Shown here: in pieces, positions 6,317 through 7,394 of the stretch
Position numbering within the stretch: position 1 is the first letter of the stretch
Layout of the letters: each line of letters starts with the position of its first letter
Assembly: GCA_030679805.1 (NCBI GenBank)
Contig: JAUXST010000159.1
Coordinates: forward strand, 1 to 7,394
Direction: 5' to 3'
DNA from: Reyranella sp.
GTDB lineage: Bacteria; Pseudomonadota; Alphaproteobacteria; Reyranellales; Reyranellaceae
Length of the DNA stretch: 7,394 bases
Program-made: the position numbers and the translations under genes
Notes under the pieces: generated by a model
Seen by the model: the letters and a program-made list of their open reading frames with translations, nothing else
The model's database searches: none
What the model was told of the DNA's origin: nothing

Positions 6317-6321
6317 TCCTC
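6317..6321 (-). promoter_or_regulatory. Ribosome binding site of the COG0523 GTPase gene
   Basis: On the minus strand GAGGA (6321-6317) ends seven bases before ATG at 6309-6307. It supports this start, which places the Walker A motif at residue 17, the usual distance from the N-terminus in this family. Confidence 0.6.
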
Positions 6322-6374
6322 GAAATTGGCCCCTGAGATAGGGCTGCCAACCCCGGGAGTCTAGGGGCGCCCGG

Positions 6375-7394
6375 CTACGGTCTTTCGCCGCGAATCAGCT
6401 TGGGCAAGTCGCCGACCAGACCCATGGCGTGGCGGACGAAGAAGCGGCGCAGCGCCGGCACGCGATTGACGGCGGCAAGGCCAAGGTCGCGCGCCAGCCG
6501 CAGCGGCTTGCTGTCGTTGGAGAACAGCCAGACCAGGAGGTCGGTGCCGGCGACCATGGCGAAATTGTCGGTCCGCCGCCATTGCGCGTAGCGCTCGAGC
6601 GTGTCGGCGGCGCCAATGTCGAGGCCTAGACGCTTGCTGTCCGCCAGCACCTCGACGAGGGCCGCGATGTCGCGCACGCCGAGATTATAGCCTTGGCCGG
6701 CGATGGGATGAATTCCGTGGGCGGCGTCGCCGACCAGGACCAGACGCGTGTCGATGTAGCGTTCGGCATGGACGAGGCTGAGCGGATACGACCAGCGCGG
6801 TCCGACCGGTTCGGCGTGGCCGAGATGGTCGCCGAAGCGCCGCGCGAACTCGGCCTGGAAGCGCGCCGGATCGAGCTCGACCAGGCGGCGCGCGAGCCCG
6901 GTGCGTTCGGTCCAGACGATCGACGAGCGATGCTCGCCCGCCATCCCTTCGTGAGCTGGGCCATCGGTCATCGGCAGGATGGCGAAGGGGCCGCCGGGCA
7001 GGAATTTTTCCTGCGCCACGCCGCGGTGCGGCCGGTCGTGGCGGGCCACCAGCACGATCGCGGTCTGGCCATACGACCAGCTCTGCGCGCCGATGCCGGC
7101 GTCTTCCCGCATCGAGCCGAAGCGTCCCTCGGCCGACGCCACGAGCCGCGCCGGAAGACAGCGCCCGCTCTCGAGCGTGAGTTCGGCACAATCCAGATCG
7201 CGCGTCGTTTTGATTACCTCGTCGGGCGCCACCAGCTCGACCTCGGGGCAATCTGCCAATCGGCGCAGCAGTGCGGCGCGCAGAAACCGGTTCTCCACGA
7301 TCCAGCCCATCGGGGCGGCATCGCGAGCATCGGGCGTCGCCTCGCGGTGATCGAAATGGAGAAAGAGAGGGCTCGGCCGGCCGTCGTGGCCGGC
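6375..7394 (-). CDS. UbiH/UbiF/VisC/COQ6-family FAD-dependent monooxygenase, ubiquinone biosynthesis (5' end outside window)
   Basis: The last 339 codons of a flavoprotein hydroxylase. The frame is open to the window edge, and the residues before the first visible ATG (7310) read SPLFLHFDHRE, then GWIVENRFLR, matching the usual middle of the family. So the gene starts beyond 7394 and the N-terminal GxGxxG FAD motif is not visible. Family marks present: ASAEGRFGSMRE at about 87-98 of the fragment, the position of the DG motif, here with Glu in place of Asp; and GDAAHGIHPIAGQGYNLGVRD at about 222-242, the FAD-ribityl/ubiquinone hydroxylase signature. Such enzymes add hydroxyl groups to the quinone ring precursor at the membrane face, using NAD(P)H and oxygen. 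Which ring position this one acts on cannot be told. It ends with TAG at 6377-6375, 65 bases before the GTPase start, compatible with an operon. Confidence 0.93.
   Translation of the reverse strand, partial: AGHDGRPSPLFLHFDHREATPDARDAAPMGWIVENRFLRAALLRRLADCPEVELVAPDEVIKTTRDLDCAELTLESGRCLPARLVASAEGRFGSMREDAGIGAQSWSYGQTAIVLVARHDRPHRGVAQEKFLPGGPFAILPMTDGPAHEGMAGEHRSSIVWTERTGLARRLVELDPARFQAEFARRFGDHLGHAEPVGPRWSYPLSLVHAERYIDTRLVLVGDAAHGIHPIAGQGYNLGVRDIAALVEVLADSKRLGLDIGAADTLERYAQWRRTDNFAMVAGTDLLVWLFSNDSKPLRLARDLGLAAVNRVPALRRFFVRHAMGLVGDLPKLIRGERP

Noticed and set aside
6310..6374. Zur operator or intrinsic terminator in the gap upstream of the GTPase gene
   Set aside because: No AT-rich dyad of the Zur type is present, and the only inverted repeat (CCCT/AGGG around 6331-6344) is short and lacks a T-run.

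Overview
The window is GC-rich (roughly 60-70% in its genes). The gene families, codon use and gene content fit an alphaproteobacterium, though nothing here fixes the genus. It falls into two blocks of convergent genes separated by about 590 bases without a supported gene.

Left block (plus strand, 133-3679): a large single-chain restriction-modification enzyme of 1105 residues. It has an N-terminal PD-(D/E)xK nuclease signature, an N6-adenine methyltransferase core (DPAVGTGTF and NPPY motifs) and a long C-terminal specificity region. Its architecture resembles type ISP/type IIG enzymes, but there is no room for the helicase/translocase of classical type ISP enzymes. An 80-residue uncharacterised protein overlaps its 3' end by 14 bases, has a good ribosome binding site, and is probably translated from the same message. 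Together they look like a compact defence unit. A small GC palindrome at the left edge and a weak promoter candidate lie upstream.

Middle (3680-4265): no convincing gene. It contains a GC hairpin and, nearer the minus-strand operon, two copies of an AAAAGCCCG...GGCTTT hairpin that could act as terminators. Each copy can also pair in an alternative way.

Right block (minus strand, 7394 down to 4266): the 3' 1020 bases of a UbiH/COQ6-family flavin monooxygenase (ubiquinone biosynthesis), then a COG0523 (CobW-type) metallochaperone GTPase with CxCC and a His-rich loop, then a WD40-repeat protein starting one base after the GTPase stop codon. These read as chromosomal housekeeping genes. The GTPase and WD40 protein are probably translationally coupled. 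The restriction-modification unit abuts this conserved operon, consistent with an accessory insertion beside a core locus.
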